53,583 nucleotides of DNA from Pezizomycotina sp. ARF18 (Eukaryota; Ascomycota). The notes beneath the pieces were generated by a model, which was given only the letters and a program-made list of their open reading frames with translations, had not been told where the DNA came from and made no database searches. Shown here piece after piece: positions 31,690-42,836 of the stretch (within the stretch, counting starts at the first letter, position 1; every line of letters begins with the position of its first letter). The stretch covers positions 1 through 53,583 of the forward strand of contig AZLU01000265.1 in the NCBI GenBank assembly GCA_002224055.1, written 5' to 3'. A program made the translations under genes and the position numbers.

Positions 31690-33558
31690 TTATTCGTGGG
31701 TCATGACTTTCTCGTAATTCGTCTTGACGCCTTTCATACGCTGTCTTTCCTCGTAAAGGCTTCTGCTTTTCACTATACGGTCCACAATCTCACCCGCGTT
31801 GACCGTCATGAAAGGGTGAGCTTCTATCTGCCTGAAGATACCTAGCTTCTTGGCGTCGACATAAGGATCGAATGATTCCGGCATGAATGCGGTTGGTCCG
31901 TGGTAAACGACATCAGGTAAACCGTATGGAAGCCCCTTGAGGAATTCTTCTGTTGGAGTGAATGGCGCCGTGAGGACGACCGCGTTTATATACTGTTTTA
32001 TCAAATATAATTAGTGCAGGCCGACTGGGTTTACCATACTGGACAATAATCAGACTCCTTTTTTTTCAAATAAGGAAAAATACAGGGGAATTAAGGGGGC
32101 CTGGGGTGGGGGAGAGGGAGAGAAAAAGAGAATTGCCCTCGAGCTATGATGCGGAAGCTCCTGGGAGCCTTCCAGTACTCACCCGACATTGAAGAACCAA
32201 GAGACTCCGCTCGTACATGCTCATAATCGGATAATTTAGACCCTTGTGTTGGTTAATCGTTAAATCGTCATGCACGCCGGCGATAACAAACGGTAGCGGA
32301 TTCTCGGATGTCCCTGCTCCTCTACAGCCAAAACACGCCTAAGGAACTCGATGTGCCCGCTAGAGAAAAGATCAAATCCCCCGTCGACGTAAACCACCCG
32401 GCGACCTTTCTTAGGCTCTGAACCCTTTACGATTTGCCTGGAAATGCCGTTCCTCCAGTCCCACACGCTACTTCCTGGTTGAAGCCCCGTCTCGTCTGTA
32501 GCGTACGCCTCCATTCTATCCATTAATTCTTTGTCTTCCTTGAGCAGCGCCGCTAAATCCTAATATGGTGTTGCTTCGTGCAGAGCAACATTCGGCCGAC
32601 GAGATCCGTGGTCGAAATCCCGGTGTACGCTTGACGATCTTAAAGCGACCCGCGACCTTAACGTCGCGATAAGTATCGCCACCAGAAGCATCGGTGGTCA
32701 CATCATCCCCGTGGACGACATATTTGCACCCGAAGTGATCGATCCAGGCCGTTTCGGTGACGTAAGGCGCATGCGGAACAGAGAGGTTTGACCACTTGCA
32801 AGCATCAACGGTAGCGACACTATGGACGGAGGATGCATATGAGAGAAAAATTCATAAAAGGGTATGAAATATTCATGCGTGGGTACAGATAGTACGTGCA
32901 AAAAATAGATGTGTATGAACGCGAGGGCGTGGATCAATGTAGAATTGATCCAACCATGATGGAAAAAAAAAAAAAAAAAAAAAAGAACGTTGAATCCTCA
33001 AGATTATATATATATTTTCAGAGAAGGGTTTAGACCGCGCCAGTCTGCATCGTTTCCCCGAGATTGTGAGGTTTTTTTTTTTTCCCAATAAGAGAGCTCT
33101 CAAATTGAAGCTTTGAAAATCAGGGTATGGTCTCGTTTATCACCGTTCCGCAAGATTCATTACAGTTGGACCTAAGGAAACGATATGGAGCTTGTTAGCT
33201 TGATAGTCCTGGCCACTTTCGCCCAAGTATATATGCTATATTCTTGTCCTCTTTCCAAGCCATTTGAAATTTGTGTACACCTTTGTTCTCCAGGATCGCT
33301 TCGTCGGAATGAATTCCAACAGCTAAAAACTTCCCCAGCTGCTTAGCTTGTAACATTACACCGCGTGCCCTGTTTTTTTTTTTTTTTTTTTTTTCGCATA
33401 AGAAGGTACGTTCCTGCGGTTAGCAAGGAGTCTCCGAGCTGGTCGACGTTGAGCTTTGCGATAGCAATACCGTGGTGGCTAAAATCCCAGCATCCATCCA
33501 CCCAAATGCGGTCCTCGGAAATCGGGACAGGAGGAGTGTTCGGCAATTCAGAAGTCAT
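31690..33558 (-). CDS. ECT1: CTP:phosphoethanolamine cytidylyltransferase, frameshifted
   Basis: Makes CDP-ethanolamine in the Kennedy pathway for phosphatidylethanolamine. Exon 1 (33471-33558) begins MTSELPNTPP and carries RIWVDGCWDFSHH; exon 2 starts at 33369 and completes the catalytic HxGH motif (HHGHA), continuing MLQAKQLGKFLAVGIHSDE and ILENK. A 28-base exon (33144-33171) gives GPTVMNLAER. The next exon, from 32819, reads VATVDACKW, PHAPYVTETAWIDHFGCKYV, VHGDDVTTDASGGDTY, then the RTPGISTTDLVGRML signature. The second cytidylyltransferase domain shows VVYVDGGFDLFSSGHIEFL, then VHDDLTINQHKGLNYPIMS and, after an intron, YINAVVLTAPFTP, PDVVYHGPT, LGIFRQIEAHPF, VNAGEIVDRIVKSRSLYEER and MTHE-stop. 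Both domains, including both histidine motifs, are present as in full-length enzymes. Frame changes occur at about 33355, 32620, 32530 and 32300. Confidence 0.94.
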
Positions 33559-34676
33559 GGCAATTTTATTGCTTCTTGCCTTCTTGCTATAATCGACGGC
33601 TTCTTGTCTTTGTTGCTATAGAACCGAGCTCCTTTACTAAAAGAGAATGGAATAAACAGAGCCTGCTTAGGTGTCCTATGTTGGCGATAAAGTGACGGTT
33701 TGAGTAACAAAGAAAGAAAAGAAAAGAAAAAAAAAAGTGGGGAGGAAATGAAGAGGAAGAGGAAAGAAAGAGAAGCAGAAATAGACGGTGATTGTGAAAG
33801 CGGAAGGGGGGAGGTTAAAATACTGAGAGCTCGGTTCTTATATTTAGGCCGTGGGTGGAGGAGAGAGAGTGAGAGGTTCAGGGCTTCTGTTATGGGGAAA
33901 TTAATTTAGGTACGGTAACTCATATAATTTCTTTTTTATATAAACACCGCGGACTGCGACTGCTCTCCCTTCAGGGTACCAGGATTGAAACATTGCAAAT
34001 AGCATATATCGTATGATAAGTATATATATATATATCTATATATTATTAATTACTATTATTATTATTATTACTGACCCTTCTAAAGTAAATATATCTTTCT
34101 TACTTTACAAAATATATATATATATATATGTCCAGCGCCAGCTCTCTCCGAAGAAATTTTCTCTTCAGTTCTCTACATTAATACATTACATATCGCAGAA
34201 GCTACAGCAGCCTCCCCATCTTCATCTCATATTATATAGCCTTTCCCCATGTCAAGTTATAAGGTATTTTAAAACCAATTTACTGCAGCCACTTTTCAGC
34301 TTCTTTTGGTTATCCTTGATCGATCCTATCATTCATACAAACTGAGTAGTTGACACATTAATAGGTGAGCAACGTGTGAGCAACAAAGAATAAACGACAT
34401 AGATCATATATATATATATATTTAGGCTAAAATACAGGGGAAGGAGGTTCTCTTTTTTTTGATATATATACAGACGCTGTTTCTAATAACAAAAACCGAA
34501 AAAAAGGAAGGAAAAGCACACATTGACCACCAACAAGATATCGTCAAACGCCATTTATACAACAGACCGTATCAGTTGCCTTTGTTAGGCCATTAGTGGG
34601 ACTGAGACCCAAGCTTTTCTTGGTTGAATGATTACCCGGAACCATGAGGAGGATGTGACGGTATAGATGTAAGTTT
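33559..34676. other. AT-rich intergenic region
   Basis: No gene recognised. Contains TATATA and ATT repeats at 34020-34070 and 34110-34128, and a further TATATA run at 34409-34422. It includes the ECT1 promoter on one side and the 3' end of the aminotransferase on the other. Confidence 0.5.
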
Positions 34677-36381
34677 TCAGTGTTTAATACCAGCCTCCGG
34701 AACAACAACTCCCCACTCATGATCTTCCCTTCCGTACCTATTTTTTTTTTTTAAAAAAATGAAATATTGTTAAATCAAAACCTAAGAGGGAAAGTTTCAA
34801 AAGAGATGCTATGGGTACTAACATGATATCTTTCAGCCATGTCCTGAAAACCTTTGCGTAATGGCCACTCTTTGCCTTGTCATCGTTGACTGTTTCCAGA
34901 GGAACATCATAATCTATCCTTTGAAATGGATTACCGAGACGGGAGCAATGAAGAACTGGATAAAGGAAAGGGGGAAAAATTGTTAGTACTTTAGCCCTAA
35001 ACGGGATAGATCTCCAATGAGGAAACATACAGCAGTTCCGGCGGCGAAAGCCTCAATCAAACGACCTTCTTTCTGAGCGTCGATAATTTCTTGGATCGTA
35101 AACTTCCTCTCCACAACTTTAATTTCGTTGAGGTGTGAGGAAACATCCCTTTTATCCGTTCCTCCAGCAGTCAATCGAGATCGGGCAAGCTCAAGGACGC
35201 TCCTCCTCGTCACGCCATCCAGTATAATCTTGTCATCCAACGGAGCAGTGATAAGCTCAACATTGCCCGTTTCCTTCGAACGCCATACAACGAAGAAATT
35301 CGAGGCACGGCTTCAGTTACGTACTTGGCATCAAAAAGCCAAAGAATCTGGTGGTATCCGCGAGCCCGTGCTTCGCCTTGAGCCATCAAACTTGGACCGT
35401 AATTAGCACCAATCTTAGCGTACCCGAAACCACCCGGCCAAGCTCGGATCATGTCATCTGCTGATGCCAGAAGCTTCAATACTGTCAGCAATTTTCCCGA
35501 CGAAATACAAAACTGTTTGACAAAGAATTTACAAAAAGAATTGGGTTACTAACTCTCATTCCAGGTCCTTGGTCGAGTTTGGGAATAAGCAGGCAATGAT
35601 GAATATCGTAGCTTCCCTCGGTTTCTGAACACCAAGAGCTGCTCCGCTGGCGATGATAGTTCTATTCTAGCGGTTAGTCCTGCTCGCTACGCAAGGCATG
35701 TTAGTTCATGGGTAATTCTTCAACTTACGGTCGAATATACATAAAAGTGTTTCATCCGGACCCATCTGGGACCGTCAACGGACAGAGAGCCATTATGAGC
35801 TTTTGCAGTTCCTCTGCCGGGAACGAAGGCAATGCCGCTCTCGTGGCTGACATGTTCATTCTCTGTGCTCCAAAGAAAGGCAAAGAGGTTAGAGCCGCTT
35901 CTCAATCAGTCATAAAAATTACGAATAGGTGGTGTACGCACTTGCAGTTGAGGTTGGGTCGGAAGATTCTAAGCTTGCCATCGGAACCTCTGTAACACTT
36001 CATTCCTTCAAACGCTCAGTAGCGTAATGGAGAACGGAAGCGGTTGGATACAACTCCAATGGACCATAGGCTTCAGGACGGGTGCTTCCCATCGCCATCT
36101 TCGGTCCATTTTACCAACACCATATGATCGCTAGAATTGGACTATTGTCAGCATTGTTAAACGCTTTGATTTATACGCACCCTGCTAGGGAGACATACGA
36201 AGTACAGTTCTGGGACCATCTTATCGGGTCATCTGTGCAGCAACGGGTTTGAGCTTGTCTGCGAAGTATAGGTAAGAGCGAGGCATCAAGTTGGGGTTTA
36301 GTTGGCGCGGCAGCAAGCTCAGACTCTATGGCATCCGCAGTGAGCTGGGTTGTCGTGGCAAAGGATAGCTGACGGAGACAT
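34677..36381 (-). CDS. Branched-chain-amino-acid aminotransferase, frameshifted
   Basis: PLP fold-type IV enzyme interconverting Leu/Ile/Val and their 2-oxo acids. From the 5' side: MSPSAI near the ATG at 36381, FADKLKPV-like and [87 protein letters not shown], then the PLP-lysine region [83 protein letters not shown], then [23 protein letters not shown] and, after a final intron, [12 protein letters not shown] with TGA at 34677-34679. That covers the whole family length (about 390-400 residues). Several introns and several one-base frame changes. Which paralogue (mitochondrial or cytosolic) cannot be told; the N-terminus is not strongly basic. Confidence 0.92.
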
Positions 36382-38965
36382 TTCCCTCTTTCTTTTTTTT
36401 TTTTTTTTTTTTTTCCTTTGACCTCTTATCAACATTACTCTATTTTAGGAAAAAAAATTTATCTGTTACAGTCTGTCAACGCGGAGGATCTGATCTGAAT
36501 CGGACAAATTGCGATTTTCGGGGACTACGTGATGCTTTTTGGCTTAATTGCGGGAGTTAAAGTGTAGGATTTTTCAAGTCTGGATGATGGATTGTTGCGC
36601 TATTTATACTGCTACAGCTAAGTATCGTGAAAAGGATGCTAAGACAAAAAATTTTTAGGCCACTTAGGATATGAATCCTGTGACCAGAATAATGACGACA
36701 ATAAGGAAATGATGGCAGACGCCGTTTTCCTTTCCTACTTTCTTCTTTTTTTTTTCTCCTCTCGTTGTGGGAAATAGGCATCTTTTCTCAAATCTCGGGA
36801 AAACCGGCAGGCGAGCTGATACATACCATGTATCGGTATGGATACGATAAGGTACCGTCTGGAGGCGGACTACTTTCTTGTTGAGGATCTGGCGCGCTCC
36901 TCTCGCTTTCTTTTTGGGCTCAAAGCAGGAGAAAATTATGCGCAGTTGTTCCGTCGTGTTTAAAGCAACATCTCTCATACAAAAACGAGTCACGAGCTAC
37001 AAAACTCCCAGGCGCAAAGCAACGAATAACGGGAACTGATTGCGATTTCCCCATTGCTTTAGCAGCAAAAGGCGTCCAATGGTTTGCTTGCTGATGTGAA
37101 AGCAATTGCAATAACACTCCTCAGTATGTAGCTGCATACTCTTTTACTGCCGGTTCCAGGATCTTCGATCCCCTAGGAAAGTTTTTACATAACCTTTTTT
37201 TCGCCTTACGATCTACTATTTTGCGTGCGCAATCTGCCGTCATCCTGCTCTTGCGGCTTGGATGCCCCAATTGGAAGATATTTTTTGCTTGGTCCGGTTT
37301 TAACCGCAAGGAAGCGAGAAGCGGTGTTTTCCCGAGCCATCAGCTACAACCGCCTGACTGCTTTTTGCTGAGCCAACAAACTATATCCATCGGCACGAGT
37401 TCATCGATCTTTATCGGCGAGCTGAATCGTTTTTTCTTTCTTATTATTGCTCAATTACTCATTTTCTTATCTCGAATTCTTAACGTCTTTTGTTTTTTTT
37501 TTTTTTTTTTTTTTTATTCTGTTTTCGAGCCCGATTTCTTTTTTTCCCGATATCGCGCATCTACCCTGTTTCATAGCCCTACAGCTTTCTCACATGGCAT
37601 ATGCATGGTATGGTGCAGATACAAAAAGAAAGAAAAAGACAAAAAGGACAGGAAATCTCCTATCAGACCCGACCAATAAGGTGCGAATCGCTTAAGGTGG
37701 GGAAACTGGGAAACTTCAATCGTCAGTGTCCTAAGACTCTTAATGCCACGCACTTATAGGGAGTTTCGAGAAACGTTTAAACAGTCCTAGACCGCCTGTA
37801 TATAACGATGTTTACAAACTACCGCGATATTTTAATGAATGGCTTCTAACTGTGTAGATATTCTAAAGAAATCCTAGCCACTTATTAAGGAATTTTGACA
37901 ATCTCGAGCACCTAGGGAAAGCAACTACTTGCTTCCGCCTTCTATATCCTTGTCAATATAATACATCTAATTTAGCTCAAATACACCTATTAATATGCGA
38001 TACCTAATTAATTGCACCTGATTATAGCCTCTTCTCTCGAGAACAAAGGGAACGTAAACATCTAACCGACAATGTATTCTAGGAAATACTAACCAATCTA
38101 ACGTAATATGTATGTAAGTATGTAATATTTAAATCTACTGTGATTTCCGAATCAATTTAGGTATAGATTTCTAGGCAGGGTCTTGTAGGTTTGCGCCAAT
38201 ACTATTCTGAAGTTGCCATTCCATTGAAGGGATCGTCCCCTCGTTTTCATACTTCAAGATTTGTATGTATAATTAACATGTATATAACAGTTCTATTGAA
38301 ATCACCATTCATTAAATTGCAGGTATCTGGGTTCTTACCTTAGCAAGTAGTATCGAGAAACTCGAAGAAGAGCTAATAGTAAATCATGAATTTTGCCCGG
38401 CGTTACAATTAATCGTGATCATCTGAGTGGCATTTTTAATTTTCACTTTATCCGGTGATATTTTTATTTTTATTTTTTCCCTTTAACTTACTGAGCACTT
38501 GCTCAGCACTATTCCTTATTTTTTTTAAATTCAGGAACGCTTCACGTCACGTTAGTTACTTTTTTTTGAAAGAAAACATCAGCGCGAAAGAACCATTAGC
38601 AATTAATAATAATAGTAATGCCAGATTAACCACACCTTCATATCACTAAGTGATACATGGTAACACCCTCGGAGCTTCTTCTTAACTCTCAATTATTTCA
38701 AGGTCGAAGCTTTACAAAAACAAATACTCTTACAGTCGACTTGATTCATATCTCGTTCAGGACTTTCTTGGTTTAACTACTTGACTTTAGCACGGAACGA
38801 ACCGTTATCAATTGGTTTGTAACTTTGGTTTTTCTTACTCTAATTTAACTTGTCTCGCCACCAGAGAGACGCGAGATGATTCCAGCGGCAGGGGTGGAAC
38901 ATACAAAGTAAAGAAGCAGACCTACAAGTCATTCCTCAGCAGAAGGAGACCGCTGATATATATTA
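36382..38965. other. Gene-poor AT-rich region
   Basis: About 2.6 kb without a recognisable gene. Contains T tracts near 36392-36414 and 37492-37515, and a stop-rich AT-biased segment at about 37770-38450. Two overlapping minus-strand frames at 36664-37117 (one with ARGARQILNKKVVRLQTV) have a protein-like look but match nothing I know. It could hold 5' exons of the following plus-strand gene. Confidence 0.4.
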
Positions 38966-40495
38966 TTTGGCCGCCGAGATGGATTTGCATACTGGTCGTC
39001 TTCCCAGGAAGTCACCACAGAACCCGCCTGCGGTCCAGTACTTCAAAAACAAGAGAGGCAGCACAACGGTAACGAGAAGCTGGAACCGGCGCAGAAGAAT
39101 TTCGCCGCGGCTAGCGATACCGCCGCCGTTCCGCCGCCAAATTGCGTTAATAAGCGCCTGCGATACTACGATCCCGCTGAACCTGAGCGCGCAAACAGTT
39201 TCGAGAGCACGGAAGGGGAGATCGCTCTCGGGACGAAGTCAACATGCGTGCTTTTTTCAAGCCAATGCCGGCAAGAATGATCACTACGCTGGTAGACAGG
39301 CAAGCAAACACGAACACGTTAGTGCTGCAATGGCGTCAGTAAAGTTAGGGACGGGCAAAGGCCGTAAGGAGGTCAGGTTCGTGGCCTCGGATGTGGACTC
39401 CTCTCCGGACGTCAATTCGTACGCGCCAAGGAACTACATCGACTACAATAAGCCGGGATTAGTCGACGAGAGCAAATTCGACCTCCGCCGCGGGCTCGGT
39501 GCGGAACTCGAACGTATCGTGAAGGAGGACAAGAGGCAGAGGAAGGCCGCGGCTGAGAGTGGCGAGAAGTACTTTGACAATGGCAAGAAGCCCGCGGAGA
39601 AGAGGCCGTCAGAAGTCGCTGTTTGTGATAATAATAAAGAGAAGAGGAAAAAGAAGAACCATGCCCAATCGTATGCCGCGATGGCGAAGCAAACTAGTAG
39701 CGGTTCTCACAGCGGATATGAGAATCTGGATAAGCAGTATAACGAAACCAAGAAGTAACGCGAAATCCTCAAGTCCTACGTCGATTCCCGCCGAGAGAGG
39801 AAGATGAAGAAACAGGGCCAGCGATCGAATTGTTTGAAGACTACTTCTCATCCACTTGCGCAAAAGCTGTCCGGTGTGTTTCGTCCTTCTTTTATTCGAC
39901 TTCTTACGCGTATGAGCTACAATATCTGTTTTTCTCCAGATTCTCTCGCCAGCTCGAAAGATGGATTCCACATTCACATATCGCAGAAGCTCGCAAGCTT
40001 CGCGACTGGAGCAACATGGGGGTAGAGTCCTTCGTTGAAAAGTCGAAAGCTTACAACAACCAGCTAGAAGAAGAGAAGCCGAAAGCGTTCCTGCTCCGCG
40101 AGGAGGAAAGCGAAGTTTTCGGAACCTTCGCGCGTTCGAGAGCGAAGTGAGCGAGATCAAGGCGGAGATGGATATAGTTTGGGAGAACTCGAGACCATCG
40201 ACAAGAGCATCCTCGAGCTCGTCAGGAAAGCTAAAACGGAACTACAGAATCTCGACAAGAATTGGCTTACTACTACGCAAAGGCGCTCGAGGCAAAGGGC
40301 AAGGAGTCTATCAAGCAGATGGCTTCGATGGAAAAGGTGCGACTTATAAACTGTCCCTGGTAATAGTGAAGCATACCTGACGGCAGTTGAAGAATACTAA
40401 TGTGCCTTTGCATGTATTAGAGAATCGCCAACAGCGAAGTACGCGACAAGCAGAAAGTTTTCCAAACTCCCTGTAAATTTATTTTAATTGAATAA
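38966..40495 (+). CDS. Unrecognised charged coiled-coil protein, frameshifted
   Basis: Family not recognised. The clearest block begins MASVKLGTGKGRKEVRFVASD and runs through YAPRNYIDYNKPGLVDES, FDLRRGLGAELERIVKEDKR, a Lys-rich stretch, YENLDKQYNETKK and EILKSYVDSRRERKMKKQ. After about 39870-39940 (probably an intron) come FSRQLE, WSNMGVESFVEKSKAYNNQLEEEKP, FESEVSEIKAEMDIVWE, DKSILELVRKAKTELQNL, YYAKALEAKGKESIKQMASMEK and, after an intron at 40337-40420 with a TACTAA branch site, RIANSEVRDKQKVFQTP to TAA at 40493-40495. Heptad-like charged repeats suggest coiled coil. A cytoskeletal or spindle-pole type coiled-coil protein is one possibility, but nothing here proves it. The start (ATG at 38967) is a guess; frame changes are present. 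Confidence 0.6.
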
Positions 40496-40979
40496 ACGGA
40501 TCAATGAGACGGTAGAGCATCAAGAGGTTCCTATTTGCTGTTATATTCTGAACCACGGAGGATTCAGTGCTTGGTAATTGGTGGTGGCGGTGGTCCTCTC
40601 CAAGGGTGGAGACATCTAAAGAGACTACTTTTCTTTATATTCCTTTTCGGTTGCTTGCTCTTAACATTTTGATATTTTGTAACAATGGCTGGGATTAAAA
40701 AGCAACTAGGAAGTTGATAGGGATGATGAGAAGGAAAACATTATTTAATGGAGTTAGAAAAATTAAAATATATATCAAAGGGTATGAGCTAAACTTTTTA
40801 ATGATTTTGTAACGTAAAAATAGTACTCTATACCGTCTATTGATCATAATGTCTTTGAAAATACTATATTGCAAGAGAAAACAAAACTCGTACAGTATAT
40901 GACTCTAGATGCCTGCGTGACACATTACACGGTCCTTCTGTATAATCTAATTGAAAACTCCAAGCGCATCTGATTTGGC
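40496..40979. other. Convergent intergenic region
   Basis: Roughly 480 AT-rich bases between the 3' ends of the coiled-coil gene (+) and the OTU gene (-). The coiled-coil stop codon overlaps an AATAAA word (40491-40496), a possible poly(A) signal. No gene seen. Confidence 0.5.
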
Positions 40980-41982
40980 TCATACTTTTTGTAAAGCATT
41001 GTAGTGCTCGCCTAGCCCGTAACCGCGCCTATAGTAAGCGAGCCAGACCTCCTTTAAGCTATCCGAATCGTCGCTGTTCGCGCCACTCTCCTCGTTTATC
41101 GTCGTCACCGGCTTTCCTTGGGCTTGTATAACCTTACGGCAACACCGTACGACTTTGCCAAAGCCAGCAATTCCATCTCACCTCCCACTCTGCCGTGGAC
41201 GTCACCTGACGCACGTAATCGTCCAGCGTCGAACCCTCGGCTATTATATAAGGTTCGAAATCCTCGCCGTGGGAAGCTATATACTGCCCTGCCGCCTTCC
41301 GCGTCTTCTCGTAGTCCCTCCCCTTCTTTGTCTCAGCAGCGGTAGTAGCAGCGTCCGGTGATGCGGTGCGTCGAGCTCTAACCCTACGATCTTCAGCCCG
41401 TGCGCAAAGGCAGAGTACAGGCAGTGCCCGTCGGGTGCGATCTGCGTTTCCTTCAGCGAGTGCTCCTCGAAAAGCTCCTCCATCCGCTTCCGTTCCACGG
41501 CGCGCTCGTCGGGCATTGCGTCGGCTTCGGCCCGCGCTTGCGCTATCGATTCCTCCATCTGTGCTGCACGCCGCGCCAGGCGGGCTTTTGCTCGGTTTGG
41601 CTTTTTGCCTTTACCACAGCCGCCGCCGCCACCATCGCCATCTTCATCTTGGGGTTCCGTAGCTACACCATTACCTAACGATATTTTGATGCCGACGACG
41701 TCAAATCTTCTTCTGCTGCTGCTGCTGCTGCGTCTTTGCCATCGCCTTCCTGCTCTGCCGTCTCGCCAACGGGTTCGTCATTGCGGCGCCGGTTTCAGGC
41801 GCCTCCTTCCCGTCCAGCTCCTCGAGTTCGAGCCTTTGCTTGTCCTTGAGTTCCCGCTCCAGCCGCTCGCACTCGTCGTTCACGCCGCGCCGCGTCTTCT
41901 TTGTGGCGGATTTCTTCTTCTGCGTGATGAGGGCGGTTAGATCATGTAGCTGCTTCCTGTGTAGTGCTTTGAGCTCCTCCAT
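40980..41982 (-). CDS. OTU-domain deubiquitinase of the OTUD6 type, frameshifted
   Basis: Predicted cysteine protease that removes ubiquitin; yeast Otu2 and human OTUD6A/B belong to this type and associate with the translation machinery. The start ATG (41982) gives MEELKALHRKQLHDLTAL, then ITQKKKSATKKTRRGVNDEC and ERLERELKDKQRLELEEL, the family's N-terminal coiled coil. After a basic linker comes MEELFEEHSLKETQI, then the catalytic block APDGHCLYSAFA (Asp and Cys), GRDYEKTRKAAGQYIASHGE, FEPYIIAEGSTLDDYVRQV, MELLALAKSYGVAVR, and the catalytic histidine segment GLGEHYNAL with TGA at 40980-40982. The full domain order is present. Single-base frame changes lie near 41650, 41350, 41170 and 41130. 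No intron is required. GC content is higher than in the flanks. Confidence 0.92.
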
Positions 41983-42836
41983 TTCGAGATTGTGCGCGCT
42001 ATCCTCCCGTTTTCAAGGAAGAAAGGGAAGAGATTGCGGTTATGCAGCTAGCTACTTGAGAGCTAGAGGGTGATATTTCACTGGTGGGTGGCAAGATTTA
42101 CGAAGAAGAAACCAATCCTTTCGGAGGAGCTAACGGTTATTTCAAGCACTGAATGGGATGATATTTGTGCCTGATGCTTTTTTGGTCCGATATACCTCTA
42201 GTACTGTCAGATATTGAAGAAGTTTGAGGGGAAATGAAGGGAAGGAAGGAAAGAAGGAGAGGCGGATGGTAGAACTTTATACTCGCGGCAAGTAAATCTT
42301 ATTCTTTAGAGTTCCAGTAGAAAAGAAAACCTTCGAAGTTGGATGTTATTTTTAAACTTTAGCCGAGAAATTTTGTGCAACCAACTTCCCCACAAAGTAT
42401 AAAATGAAAGAGGGATATATACTTAAGTATGTATAATTATAAGTTAAATCAACATCGCGACGCATCGGTGCTACTATTGATTCTATTACTTAAGTAGTTA
42501 AAAATAAATAAAATAATAATAAATTTAATTTAATTAAATTTTTTTTTTTTAAAAAAAAAAAGAAAAAAAAAAAAAGAGGGGCGCTTGTCATGAAGTCCAG
42601 CTACACATGGGGAAATGTTGCGCAGAAACAGCTTCACTCTGTGATTGGCGTGATATCATATTCCTAATAGGCCCTTCTATGTAAGATTGAACTTAGGAAA
42701 GGAAACGGTCTAAAGTTTAGAGTTTGTATACTTAATTTACAGGACCTAATGTGGTATATATTTCACTTGCGGTCTACAATGCACTAGCATCAATAAAGAA
42801 GGGACAATGATCATGACGATGATCCTACAGGTCAAT
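41983..42836. other. Intergenic region
   Basis: No gene recognised. A palindrome-like AT stretch with T and A runs is at 42515-42575. It should hold the promoter of the OTU gene and the 3' UTR of the transporter. Confidence 0.5.
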
